From contig NZ_JAETZZ010000009.1 of the NCBI RefSeq assembly GCF_022627325.1, positions 62,001-126,000 on the forward strand: DNA of 64,000 bases. The letters run 5' to 3'. Position 1 is the stretch's first letter. Every line of letters starts with the position of its first letter. Both the position numbers and the translations under genes were made by a program. Shown in pieces: positions 22,858 to 31,091 of this stretch. This DNA is from Pseudomonas putida. GTDB lineage: Bacteria; Pseudomonadota; Gammaproteobacteria; Pseudomonadales; Pseudomonadaceae. A model generated the notes under the pieces. The model ran no database searches. It worked only from the letters and a program-made list of their open reading frames with translations, and was not told the DNA's origin.

Positions 22858-24171
22858 ATGAAAACTCCGGTCTGGTTCCCGCAGAGCTTCTTCGCCCGTA
22901 CCCTGTGGCTGGTGCTGATCGTCGTCCTGTTCTCCAAGGCGTTGACCCTGGTCTACCTGCTGATGAACGAGGACGTGCTGGTCGATCGGCAATACAGCCA
23001 TGGTGTGGCGCTGACGCTGCGCGCCTATTGGGCGGCCGATGAAGAAAACCGCGACAAGATTGCCGAAGCCGCAGGCCTGATCCGGGTGACCGGCTCTGGC
23101 GTGCCAGAGGGCGAGCAGCACTGGCCCTACAGCGAAATCTATCAACGCCAGATGCAGGCCGAGCTGGGCGAGGACACCGAAGTGCGCTTGCGCATCCACG
23201 CACCGCCGGCGTTGTGGGTCAACGCGCCAAGCCTCGGCCCAGGCTGGCTGAAAGTGCCGCTTTATCCGCACCCGTTGCGGGGCCAGAAGATCTGGAACGT
23301 GCTTGGCTGGTTCCTGGCCATCGGCCTGTTGTCCACCGCTTCGGCATGGATCTTCGTGCGCCAGCTCAACCAGCCGCTCAAACGCCTGGTGTTCGCTGCC
23401 CGCCAGTTGGGCCAGGGTCGCAGTGTGCGTCTGCCGATCAGCGATACGCCGAGCGAAATGACCGAGGTGTATCGCGCGTTCAACCAGATGGCCGAGGATG
23501 TCGAGCAGGCCGGGCGTGAGCGCGAGTTGATGCTGGCGGGGGTGTCCCACGATTTGCGCACGCCACTGACGCGTCTGCGTCTGTCGCTGTCCTTGCTCAA
23601 CAGTGACAACGACCTGAGCGACGACATGGTCCGCGACATCGAAGACATGGATGCGATTCTTGACCAGTTCCTGGCTTTCATTCGCGATGGCCGCGACGAG
23701 CCGCTGGAGGAGGTCGACCTGGCCGACCTGGTGCGCGAAGTGGTGGCGCCCTACAACCAGCCGCAAGAGCGTGTGCGCTTGTGCCTCGAGCCTATTCCGC
23801 CATTCCCGCTGCGACGGGTTTCGCTCAAGCGCATGCTGGGCAACCTGATCGGTAATGCGCTGCATCATGCGGGCAAGGGGGTCGAGGTGGCCGCCTATGT
23901 GTCGGGCGATGAGAGCGCGCCCTATGTGGTGCTGAGCGTGCTGGACCGGGGCGCGGGGATCGATGAGTCGGAGCTGGAGACCATCTTCAACCCGTTCATT
24001 CGTGGGGACCGGGCGCGGGGTGGCAAGGGCACCGGGCTGGGGCTGGCGATCGTCAAGCGGATCGCCGCCCAGCATGGCGGTAATGTCGAGTTGCGCAACC
24101 GCTCCGGGGGCGGGATCGAGGCGCGGGTGAGGTTACCGTTGGGGCTGTTGCTGCCGCGTAACGCGGTGTGA
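22858..24171 (+). CDS. envZ: EnvZ osmosensor histidine kinase
   Basis: A 437-residue membrane kinase partner of OmpR. TM1 is near residues 12-37, a periplasmic part follows to about 140, TM2 is near 145-170, then a HAMP linker. The phospho-acceptor is His231 in VSHDLRTPLTR, and the ATP domain has the N box (NLIGNALHHA), G1 box (DRGAGI) and G2 box (GKGTGLGLAI). It autophosphorylates in response to osmotic conditions and controls OmpR. Confidence 0.93.
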   Translation: MKTPVWFPQSFFARTLWLVLIVVLFSKALTLVYLLMNEDVLVDRQYSHGVALTLRAYWAADEENRDKIAEAAGLIRVTGSGVPEGEQHWPYSEIYQRQMQAELGEDTEVRLRIHAPPALWVNAPSLGPGWLKVPLYPHPLRGQKIWNVLGWFLAIGLLSTASAWIFVRQLNQPLKRLVFAARQLGQGRSVRLPISDTPSEMTEVYRAFNQMAEDVEQAGRERELMLAGVSHDLRTPLTRLRLSLSLLNSDNDLSDDMVRDIEDMDAILDQFLAFIRDGRDEPLEEVDLADLVREVVAPYNQPQERVRLCLEPIPPFPLRRVSLKRMLGNLIGNALHHAGKGVEVAAYVSGDESAPYVVLSVLDRGAGIDESELETIFNPFIRGDRARGGKGTGLGLAIVKRIAAQHGGNVELRNRSGGGIEARVRLPLGLLLPRNAV

Positions 24172-24214
24172 GCTTTCGCTGCCGACGATGGGGCTGCACG
24201 GCAGCCCCGAAGCC

Positions 24215-25120
24215 TCAGCCCTTGCCCTTGGTCCGGGTCTGATTCGGCCCGCCATTTTTCTCCAGATGCTCGATGATCATACCGGCCACGTTCTTGCCGG
24301 TTGTCACCTCGATACCTTCCAGCCCCGGTGAGGAATTCACCTCCATCACCAGCGGGCCGTGGTTGGAGCGCAGAATATCCACCCCCGCCACACTCAGGCC
24401 CATCACCTTGGCCGCACGAATGGCGGTTATACGTTCTTCGGGGGTGATCTTGATCAGGCTGGCCACCCCGCCCCGATGCAGGTTGGAGCGGAACTCGCCT
24501 GGTTTGGCCTGGCGCTTCATCGAAGCAATCACCTTGTCGCCTACCACGAAGCAGCGGATATCGGCACCGCCGGCCTCCTTGATGTACTCCTGAACCATGA
24601 TGTTCTGTTTCAGGCCCATGAACGCTTCGATCACTGACTCGGCTGCTTGGGTCGTCTCGCACAACACCACGCCGATGCCTTGCGTGCCTTCCAGTACCTT
24701 GATGACCAGGGGGGCGCCATTGACCATCTGGATCAGGTCGGGGATGTCGTCCGGCGAGTGGGCGAACCCGGTAATGGGCAGGCCGATGCCGCGCCGGGAC
24801 AACAACTGCAACGAACGCAGCTTGTCACGCGAACGGGCGATGGCCACCGACTCGTTGAGCGGGTAAACGCCCATCATCTCGAACTGGCGCAGCACCGCGC
24901 AGCCGTAGAACGTCACTGAGGCGCCGATGCGTGGGATCACTGCATCGAAGCCCTCCAGCGGCTTGCCGCGGTAATGGATCTGCGGCTTGTGGCTGGCGAT
25001 GTTCATGTAGGCCCGCAAGGTATCGATCACCACCATTTCATGGCCACGCTGAGTGCCGGCTTCGACCAGCCGGCGGGTGGAATACAGACGCGGATTGCGC
25101 GACAGCACAGCGATCTTCAT
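24215..25120 (-). CDS. rimK: Ribosomal protein S6 glutamate ligase RimK
   Basis: A 301-residue ATP-grasp ligase that adds glutamates to the C-terminus of ribosomal protein S6. It opens [21 protein letters not shown], has the ATP-grasp lysine loop ([17 protein letters not shown]) and the Mg-binding end [17 protein letters not shown] 25120 overlaps the stop of the upstream protease gene as ATGA, which fixes the start; the open frame runs on into that gene. In P. fluorescens RimK works with RimB and c-di-GMP to tune ribosomes. Confidence 0.93.
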   Translation of the reverse strand: MKIAVLSRNPRLYSTRRLVEAGTQRGHEMVVIDTLRAYMNIASHKPQIHYRGKPLEGFDAVIPRIGASVTFYGCAVLRQFEMMGVYPLNESVAIARSRDKLRSLQLLSRRGIGLPITGFAHSPDDIPDLIQMVNGAPLVIKVLEGTQGIGVVLCETTQAAESVIEAFMGLKQNIMVQEYIKEAGGADIRCFVVGDKVIASMKRQAKPGEFRSNLHRGGVASLIKITPEERITAIRAAKVMGLSVAGVDILRSNHGPLVMEVNSSPGLEGIEVTTGKNVAGMIIEHLEKNGGPNQTRTKGKG

Positions 25121-25599
25121 GCAGCACCTGTGACAGGAGATAGGGTGGCCGGGTAGGCCGGTTTGTCTTGCACGTACTTGAGCCCCGGGTTGACCACCAA
25201 CTGGCCGTGAATGAGCGCCTTGGAGCCAAGCAGCAGGCGATAGCGCATGTTCTTGCGGCAGGCGAGGGTGAACTCTACCTCCCAGAGGCCATCGCCCAAC
25301 GCCAACGATGTGCGGATCACGTAACGGGTCTGGGCGTGGCCGTTGGAGCTCTTGATGGTCTTCATCGTCACCAGTGGGGCTTCGCAGCGGCGGTGGCGCA
25401 ATTGCACGACCGAACCCAGGTGAGCCGTAAAGCGCACCCACGGCTGGCCGTCGCGTTCGAAAGGCTCCACCTCGGTAGCGTGCAGGCTGGAGGTGCTGGC
25501 ACCGGTATCGATCTTGGCGCGCAGGCCCGCCACGCCGAGGTCGGGCAAAGCGACCCACTCACGCAGGCCGATTACAGTCAGATGGTCAAATGTCTTCAC
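25117..25599 (-). CDS. rimB: RimB-type retropepsin-like protease (RimK-associated)
   Basis: A 160-residue protein of the family annotated as ATP-dependent zinc protease (PF05618), now viewed as retropepsin-like. The catalytic aspartate lies in [14 protein letters not shown] near residues 28-32; further conserved parts are [17 protein letters not shown] start at GTG 25599 because AGGGTG precedes it with proper spacing and the alignment-like start [16 protein letters not shown] fits; the frame is open to 25656. It overlaps rimK by 4 nt and is expected to cleave glutamylated S6. Confidence 0.88.
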   Translation of the reverse strand: MKTFDHLTVIGLREWVALPDLGVAGLRAKIDTGASTSSLHATEVEPFERDGQPWVRFTAHLGSVVQLRHRRCEAPLVTMKTIKSSNGHAQTRYVIRTSLALGDGLWEVEFTLACRKNMRYRLLLGSKALIHGQLVVNPGLKYVQDKPAYPATLSPVTGAA

Positions 25600-25708
25600 G
25601 AAGCACACCCTGCGAATGAGGTGGTGAACTGTAAGCACGGCGGGGACTTTTTGCATCCGTCAGTTACGGTAGTACAGTTCGGTTAAAGACAGAATTCGAG
25701 GTAACGGG

Positions 25709-26110
25709 ATGGCACACAAAGCGGAAGAGGACGACAAGGTACGCCTGGATAAATGGTTATGGGCGGCGCGGTTCTACAAGACCCGCGCGCTGGCCAAGGC
25801 CGCCATTGAAAGTGGCAAGGTGCATTGCCGTGGCGAGCGCTGCAAACCCGGCAAAGAGCCGAGGGTGGGTGACGAGTTCGTGCTGCGTACCGGTTTCGAC
25901 GAGCGTACCGTGGTGGTCAAGGCGCTGTCGGCGGTACGCAGGGGCGCGCCTGAAGCGCAGGCCCTGTACGCAGAAACCGAGGAGAGTGTGCGCCGCCGTG
26001 AGCAGGCAGCCGAGCTGCGCAAGGCCGGGGCGATGGGCGTGACCACCGACGGCCGGCCGAACAAGAAGCAGCGGCGGCAGATTCACCAACTGCACGGTCA
26101 TTTTGACTGA
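25709..26110 (+). CDS. hslR: Heat-shock ribosome-associated protein Hsp15
   Basis: A 133-residue S4-domain RNA-binding protein. The S4 domain covers about residues 9-70 (VRLDKWLWAARFYKTRALAKAAIESGKVHC, bounds VRLDKW...KVHC), followed by a basic tail (NKKQRRQIHQLHGHFD). Hsp15 binds stalled 50S subunits still carrying peptidyl-tRNA and helps recycling. It reads away from the rimB gene. Confidence 0.93.
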   Translation: MAHKAEEDDKVRLDKWLWAARFYKTRALAKAAIESGKVHCRGERCKPGKEPRVGDEFVLRTGFDERTVVVKALSAVRRGAPEAQALYAETEESVRRREQAAELRKAGAMGVTTDGRPNKKQRRQIHQLHGHFD

Positions 26111-26137
26111 AAGGGGCTGAGCAGCGGCCCCTGGCCT

Positions 26138-26932
26138 CTAGCGGAACACCGCCAGGCGCCCGACCAACGGTAGCCTGGCCCCGATGGCAAACAATGGCGC
26201 CGTCCACCGCACCAGCAATGCGCTACCCTTTGCCGCTAGCGGCGTATGGCAGCTCCAGCCCAAGGCCAGCACTGCCATCAGCAAGCCACCGATGTAGTCA
26301 TCCTGCCCCCAGTGCGCGCCTGCGACCAGCCGTGGCAGCATGAACAGCAACGCCAGGCCCCAGATCACCAGGTGCTGGACCAGGCGCCGGCTGAACAGGC
26401 TCATGAACAAGGCCCAGATCAGCAACACCGAGGCGTGGTCGCCCGGGAAGCTGTTGCTGGAACGGTCCTTCAGCTCCCATGCCTTCTCAAGGTTCGGGTA
26501 GTAGTCGCTCAGGTGCACAGCGTTGGTGAATACCATCGATGGGCTGTCATGCTGCCAGCCCATTGCATCCACCCACTTGGAAAACAGCGCGCGAATCACC
26601 ACTAAGAGGATTAGCGTAACCAGAAAGCCGAAGAAGGCTTCACGCACCTGGCTGGCTTTGAACACCCAGTCGCCGCGGATCAGCACGGCCAGAAGGACCA
26701 GGCCAACGACGATGTCGAAGGGCCGCAGGCTGCCGATGGCCCAGACATGGCGCCAGGCGGTGTTGTCGGCCAACGGTGCATTGAGGCTGTGGAACAGCCA
26801 TTCGTCGAAAGTCAGGCACAGGATCTGGCCAAAGGGCCATAACCAGAAACACAGTAGAGCGATGGGCAGCAACGTGCAGGCTGCCAAGGGGCCCCAGGAC
26901 CACGTTGCTTTTAACAGTGGTCGATTGTCCAT
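26138..26932 (-). CDS. PAP2-family membrane phosphatase
   Basis: A 264-residue inner-membrane protein with about six TM segments and the PAP2 phosphatase motifs: KDRSSNSFPGDHASVL (PGDH in place of the common PSGH) and PRLVAGAHWGQDDYIGG with catalytic Arg and His. Such enzymes dephosphorylate lipid phosphates or undecaprenyl pyrophosphate. Substrate not known. It ends convergently with hslR, 28 nt apart. Confidence 0.85.
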   Translation of the reverse strand: MDNRPLLKATWSWGPLAACTLLPIALLCFWLWPFGQILCLTFDEWLFHSLNAPLADNTAWRHVWAIGSLRPFDIVVGLVLLAVLIRGDWVFKASQVREAFFGFLVTLILLVVIRALFSKWVDAMGWQHDSPSMVFTNAVHLSDYYPNLEKAWELKDRSSNSFPGDHASVLLIWALFMSLFSRRLVQHLVIWGLALLFMLPRLVAGAHWGQDDYIGGLLMAVLALGWSCHTPLAAKGSALLVRWTAPLFAIGARLPLVGRLAVFR

Positions 26933-27051
26933 AAAATACCTCTATTGCAATCAGGAATCGGAGCGCCTTGTAAGGGCTCTGTCACGGAATCTAGCAACTG
27001 TCAGACATCCCGTGTAACCATTTTGTCATCATTTTTAGATAGCCAAAACCT

Positions 27052-27951
27052 ATGAGCGATTTGCCGGATACCGATTTCACCCAACGTTTCATCTTCGACG
27101 ACCGCGATATTCGCGGCGAGTGGGTGGCACTCGATGACAGCTACGCCGCAGTGTTGGCTCGTCACGCCTACCCACAGCCCGTTGCCACATTGCTCGGCGA
27201 ACTGATGGCCGCTACCTCGCTGTTGGTGGGCGCGTTGAAGTTCGACGGCCTGCTGATCCTTCAGGCCCGCTCTGCCGGCCCCATCCCACTGTTGATGGTG
27301 GAGTGCTCGGGCGAGCGCGACATCCGGGGCATGGCGCGATACGAAGCGGACCAGATCCCCGCCGACGCGACGTTGGCTCAGCTGATGCCGGACGGCCATC
27401 TGACCCTGACCATCGACCCGGTCAAGGGCCAGCGCTACCAGGGTACCGTCGAGCTCGACGGCAAAAACCTGGCCGAGTGCTTCACCAACTACTTCGTGCA
27501 GTCGCAGCAGCTCAACACGCGCTTCTGGCTCAACGCCGAAGGCGGCAAGGCCCGCGGCCTGTTGCTGCAGCAGTTGCCGGTGGATCGCCAGCGTGACGAA
27601 GAAGAGCGCGAGGACAGCTGGCAGCATGTGATCGCCCTGGCCAACACTCTCAAGCCGCAGGAGTGGGCCGAGGCCAACGAAACCTTGCTGCACCGCCTCT
27701 ACCATGAAGACGCCGTACGCCTGTTCGACATCCAGCCGCTGCGCTTCAAGTGCAGCTGCTCGCGCGAACGTTCCGGCAATGCGCTGGTCAGTCTTGGCGA
27801 GCAGGACGCCAAGCAGCTGGTCGAGGAGTGCGGTGGCAAGGTCGAGATCGATTGCCAGTTCTGCAACGAGCGTTATTTCTTCGATGCCAGCGATGTGGCA
27901 CAACTGTTTGCCGGTGGTGGCACTGACACGGCGTCAGAAACTCGCCACTGA
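27052..27951 (+). CDS. hslO: Redox-regulated chaperone Hsp33
   Basis: A 299-residue Hsp33. The C-terminal zinc switch is visible as CSC (FKCSCSRER, about residue 233) and CQFC (about 266), which coordinate Zn when reduced and form disulfides under oxidative stress to expose the holdase surface. The N-terminal core has the expected [13 protein letters not shown] opening. It lies 100 bp before the pckA leader. Confidence 0.95.
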   Translation: MSDLPDTDFTQRFIFDDRDIRGEWVALDDSYAAVLARHAYPQPVATLLGELMAATSLLVGALKFDGLLILQARSAGPIPLLMVECSGERDIRGMARYEADQIPADATLAQLMPDGHLTLTIDPVKGQRYQGTVELDGKNLAECFTNYFVQSQQLNTRFWLNAEGGKARGLLLQQLPVDRQRDEEEREDSWQHVIALANTLKPQEWAEANETLLHRLYHEDAVRLFDIQPLRFKCSCSRERSGNALVSLGEQDAKQLVEECGGKVEIDCQFCNERYFFDASDVAQLFAGGGTDTASETRH

Positions 27952-27972
27952 AACGTTTCATTTCAGTGAATT

Positions 27973-28011
27973 CTCCTGTCGAATTGCGCAAAAGGGCAGT
28001 TACGACAGGAG
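27973..28011. promoter_or_regulatory. Perfect 9-bp inverted repeat in the hslO-pckA gap
   Basis: CTCCTGTCG (27973-27981) pairs with CGACAGGAG (28003-28011) across 21 bases. A T-run follows only after 8 more bases (GGGCCTACTTTTTTT), so it may be the hslO terminator or a pckA leader/operator. A second short repeat, GTAGTT/AACTAC, lies nearer the pckA start at about 28065-28087. Confidence 0.5.
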
Positions 28012-28130
28012 GGGCCTACTTTTTTTGGGCGTTTCTGGCATAATCCGGCCACTTTTTTCGCTGTAGTAGTTTTTTTTAGACAACTACAAAACGTTTGGAG
28101 CACTCGGCCTCGGGCCGGATGGGGTATCTC

Positions 28131-29672
28131 ATGACGCAAGCCAACAACACCGTGTACACCGACCTGAGCGTCGATGAGCTGGTAAAAGAAGCGCTGCAAC
28201 GCGGTGAAGGCGTGCTAGCCGATACCGGCGCACTGGTCGTCGAGACCGGGCACCGTACTGGCCGTTCGCCGGCTGACCGTTTCATCGTCGAAGAACCTTC
28301 CACCCAGGACGCCATCGCCTGGGGCCCGATCAACCGCAAGTTCCCGGCCGACAAGTTCGATGCCCTGTGGGACCGCGTCGAGGCGTTCAACAACGCCCAG
28401 GATCACTTCGTTTCCTACGTTCACGTAGGGGCTGCCGCCGAGCACTACCTGCCGGTGAAGATGACCACCCAGACCGCCTGGCAGAACCTGTTCGGCCGGT
28501 GCCTGTTCATCAACCCTGAGCAGTTCAACCCGGCTGGCCGCGACCAGTGGCAGGTCCTCAACGTTGCCAACTTCGAGTGCGTGCCTGAGCGTGACGGCAC
28601 CAACTCCGACGGTTGCGTCATCATCAACTTCGCCGCCAAGAAGGTGCTGATCGCTGGCATGCGTTATGCCGGCGAAATGAAGAAAGCCATGTTCTCGGTG
28701 CAGAACTTCCTGCTGCCGGCTGCCGACGTGCTGCCAATGCACTGTGCCGCCAACATCGGTGAAGAAGGCGACGTCACCCTGTTCTTCGGCCTTTCCGGCA
28801 CCGGCAAGACCACCCTGTCGGCTGACGAAAGCCGTTACCTGATCGGTGATGACGAGCACGGTTGGGGCGAAGGCGTTGTCTTCAACATGGAAGGCGGCTG
28901 CTACGCCAAGTGCATCGACCTGTCCGAGAAGAACGAGCCGGTCATCTGGAAAGCCATCAAGCATGGCGCCGTGCTGGAAAACGTCGTCCTCGACGGCAAC
29001 AAGCACGCCGACTACGCCGATGTCAGCCTGACCCAGAACAGCCGCGCCGCCTACCCACTGGAGCACGTCGCCAAGCGCGCCGAAGCCAACCTGGGTGGCG
29101 AGCCTAACGCGGTCATCTTCCTGACCTGCGACCTGACCGGTGTTCTGCCGCCAGTTTCGATCCTGAACAACGAGCAGGCGGCCTACCACTTCCTGTCTGG
29201 CTACACCGCGCTGGTCGGTTCTACCGAAATGGGTTCGGGCGGCGGCATCAAGTCGACCTTCTCCACCTGCTTCGGCGCACCGTTCTTCCCGCGCCCGGCA
29301 GGCGAATACGCCGAGCTGCTGATCAAGCGTATCAACGCCTTCGGCTCCAAGGTGTACCTGGTCAACACCGGTTGGACCGGTGGTGGCTATGGTGTCGGCA
29401 AGCGCTTCAGCATCCCGACCACCCGTGGCGTGATCGCTGCGATCCAGAGCGGCGCGCTGGTCGGTACCGAGACCGAGCACCTGGACATCATCAACCTGGA
29501 CGTGCCGAAGGCCGTTCCGGGCGTCGAGACCGAGCTGCTCAACCCGCGCAACACCTGGGCTGACAAAGCTGCCTACGACGAAGCTGCAAAAGGCTTGGCC
29601 AAGCTGTTCACTGAAAACTTCAAGAAGTTCGACGTGTCCGACGCCATCAAGGCTGCTGGCCCACAGCTGTAA
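28131..29672 (+). CDS. pckA: Phosphoenolpyruvate carboxykinase (ATP)
   Basis: A 513-residue ATP-type PEPCK that converts oxaloacetate to PEP for gluconeogenesis. The P-loop is [14 protein letters not shown] near residue 220-232; the substrate segments [30 protein letters not shown] and [16 protein letters not shown] are present. ATG 28131 gives the usual N-terminus [13 protein letters not shown]; an in-frame TTG at 28095 is less likely. Confidence 0.96.
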   Translation: MTQANNTVYTDLSVDELVKEALQRGEGVLADTGALVVETGHRTGRSPADRFIVEEPSTQDAIAWGPINRKFPADKFDALWDRVEAFNNAQDHFVSYVHVGAAAEHYLPVKMTTQTAWQNLFGRCLFINPEQFNPAGRDQWQVLNVANFECVPERDGTNSDGCVIINFAAKKVLIAGMRYAGEMKKAMFSVQNFLLPAADVLPMHCAANIGEEGDVTLFFGLSGTGKTTLSADESRYLIGDDEHGWGEGVVFNMEGGCYAKCIDLSEKNEPVIWKAIKHGAVLENVVLDGNKHADYADVSLTQNSRAAYPLEHVAKRAEANLGGEPNAVIFLTCDLTGVLPPVSILNNEQAAYHFLSGYTALVGSTEMGSGGGIKSTFSTCFGAPFFPRPAGEYAELLIKRINAFGSKVYLVNTGWTGGGYGVGKRFSIPTTRGVIAAIQSGALVGTETEHLDIINLDVPKAVPGVETELLNPRNTWADKAAYDEAAKGLAKLFTENFKKFDVSDAIKAAGPQL

Positions 29673-29696
29673 GCTGAGCCAGTCGAGTCAGCGTTA

Positions 29697-29805
29697 GCAG
29701 GGCTGCTTCGCAGCCCATCGCCGGCAAGCCGGCTCCCACAGGTGCCGCGCAGCGCTTGAGTTTTGCGCTGACCCGTGGGAGCCGGCTTGCCGGCGATGGG
29801 GCCCA
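29697..29805. repeat. REP element pair (inverted)
   Basis: REP core ATCGCCGGCAAGCCGGCTCC (about 29718-29737) and its inverse (about 29775-29799) downstream of pckA, separated by about 35 bp. Confidence 0.88.
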
Positions 29806-29903
29806 ATGGTTTTTCTCACTGGCCTCTGCGCGGTGAAATACCCACCGCTTCCCGAATTTCTGTTTCACTGATGGCATCCCCTGCGATCTTGCGAGACAGA
29901 CAG

Positions 29904-30344
29904 ATGACCGAATGCCCTCAGCGCAGCGCTTTCTCCCACTTCCACCCCATCCTCACCCGCCCCCAAGACAACGACCATAACGGCCACATTGCTGGCGCCA
30001 CCGTACATGGCTTCTTCGAAACCGCCATCCAGGCGTTTCTGGTCGAGCAGGCTGAAGTCGACCTGCGTGAAGGTGAGCTGGCCGCGTTCGTGGTCAGTTC
30101 GGCGGCAGACTTTTTCGCGCTGCCGGGCTTCCCGGATGTGCTAGAGGTGGGTTTGGGCGTAACTCGCCTAGCAGGTAGCACGGTGGAGTTCCGGCTGGCG
30201 CTGTATCGCCCGGGCGAGCCCGATGCTTGCGCGGCAGGGACCGTGGTACAGGTGTTTATCGAGCGCGCCAGCGGTCGGCCGATACCGTTGCCGCAGGCGC
30301 TGCAGGTGATCTTGTCGGGCCTGCAGCTCGCGCCGCAGGCATGA
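29904..30344 (+). CDS. 4-hydroxybenzoyl-CoA thioesterase-like hotdog protein
   Basis: A 146-residue hotdog-fold protein. The segment RPQDNDHNGHIAGATVHGFFETA resembles the D-x-D-x-x-G-H-x-N-N motif of YbgC/4HBT enzymes, with catalytic Asp and the following His; the N-N pair is replaced by I-A. It probably hydrolyses acyl-CoA thioesters; substrate unknown. ATG 29904 follows GAGACAGACAG; earlier in-frame starts lie within the REP region. Confidence 0.75.
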   Translation: MTECPQRSAFSHFHPILTRPQDNDHNGHIAGATVHGFFETAIQAFLVEQAEVDLREGELAAFVVSSAADFFALPGFPDVLEVGLGVTRLAGSTVEFRLALYRPGEPDACAAGTVVQVFIERASGRPIPLPQALQVILSGLQLAPQA

Positions 30345-30374
30345 AAAAGCCCCGCGGGTGAGGGCGGGGCTTTT
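30345..30374. terminator. Bidirectional terminator
   Basis: AAAAGCCCCGC (30345-30355) and GCGGGGCTTTT (30364-30374) form a perfect 11-bp stem with an 8-nt loop, with A/T runs on both sides, between two convergent genes. Confidence 0.88.
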
Positions 30375-30398
30375 GCTGCCTGAGGAGGGTCTCAGGTA

Positions 30399-30878
30399 TC
30401 AGTGGCGCCAATGGCGCTTGTGCTTGCGGTGGCCGTAGTGGCGGCCACGGTCGTAATGACGGCGGTCGTCGTAGCCGCGACGGTAGCGGCGATCGTCGTG
30501 GCGCTCGTCATCATCGGCCTTGTTACCCAGGTAGTTACCGAGCGCGCCACCGGCGCCGCCGCCTGCGGCTGCACCAATGTAGCTGCCAGTGGTACCGCCC
30601 ACCGAACGACCGACCACGTTACCGCCCGCAGCGCCCAGCGCGCCACCGATGGCGGCCTCACCACGCTGACGCTTGTCGGCACCCAGGGCACCGCCGGCCG
30701 CACCGCCAAGGCCGGCACCAATGGCGCCGCCGGTGCTACCACCGATGGAGTTGCCCACTACGGAGCCGAGTACCCCACCCAATGCGCCGCCAATGCCGGC
30801 TTCGGTATTGCCACCGGCCATGGCAACGCCGCTGAGCAAGCTGAAAGACAACAACAGAATCGAGGAGTACTTCTTCAT
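30399..30878 (-). CDS. Glycine-zipper surface/envelope protein
   Basis: A 159-residue exported protein. A signal peptide (MKKYSSILLLSFSLLSGVAMA) is followed by about 90 residues of GxxxG-rich glycine zipper (IGGALGGVLGSVVGNSIGG and further repeats) and an Asp/Arg/His/Tyr-rich tail (YRRGYDDRRHYDRGRHYGHR). Glycine zippers of this sort pack in membranes. I start at 30878 where the signal peptide begins; the frame is open to 30971. Function unknown; it stands alone. Confidence 0.82.
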   Translation of the reverse strand: MKKYSSILLLSFSLLSGVAMAGGNTEAGIGGALGGVLGSVVGNSIGGSTGGAIGAGLGGAAGGALGADKRQRGEAAIGGALGAAGGNVVGRSVGGTTGSYIGAAAGGGAGGALGNYLGNKADDDERHDDRRYRRGYDDRRHYDRGRHYGHRKHKRHWRH

Positions 30879-31036
30879 CAAGAGAGCCTCATAAGGATGA
30901 CGAGGGCGAATTTGCAGTTCCTTGAGGCGGCTGGCAACGGAAAACCGACGAGTAGCACGAGTTGTACACAATTTTCTAAGTTACTGATTTTCCGATGAAA
31001 CTTTTTCGTTTTTCATGTGTCTGAGGTAATTGTGAC

Positions 31037-31070
31037 AAAGCCCTGAACCCCTGTGGAACAGGGCTTTTTC
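31037..31070. terminator. Terminator-like hairpin
   Basis: AAAGCCCTG/CAGGGCTTT (31037-31045 and 31059-31067) with more T after it on the plus strand. It lies just past the end of the minus-strand molybdoenzyme gene and upstream of the glycine-zipper gene, so it most likely ends the former; the T-run is stronger on the plus strand. Confidence 0.7.
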
Positions 31071-31091
31071 GTTTTTAACCGTTCCGTTCGG

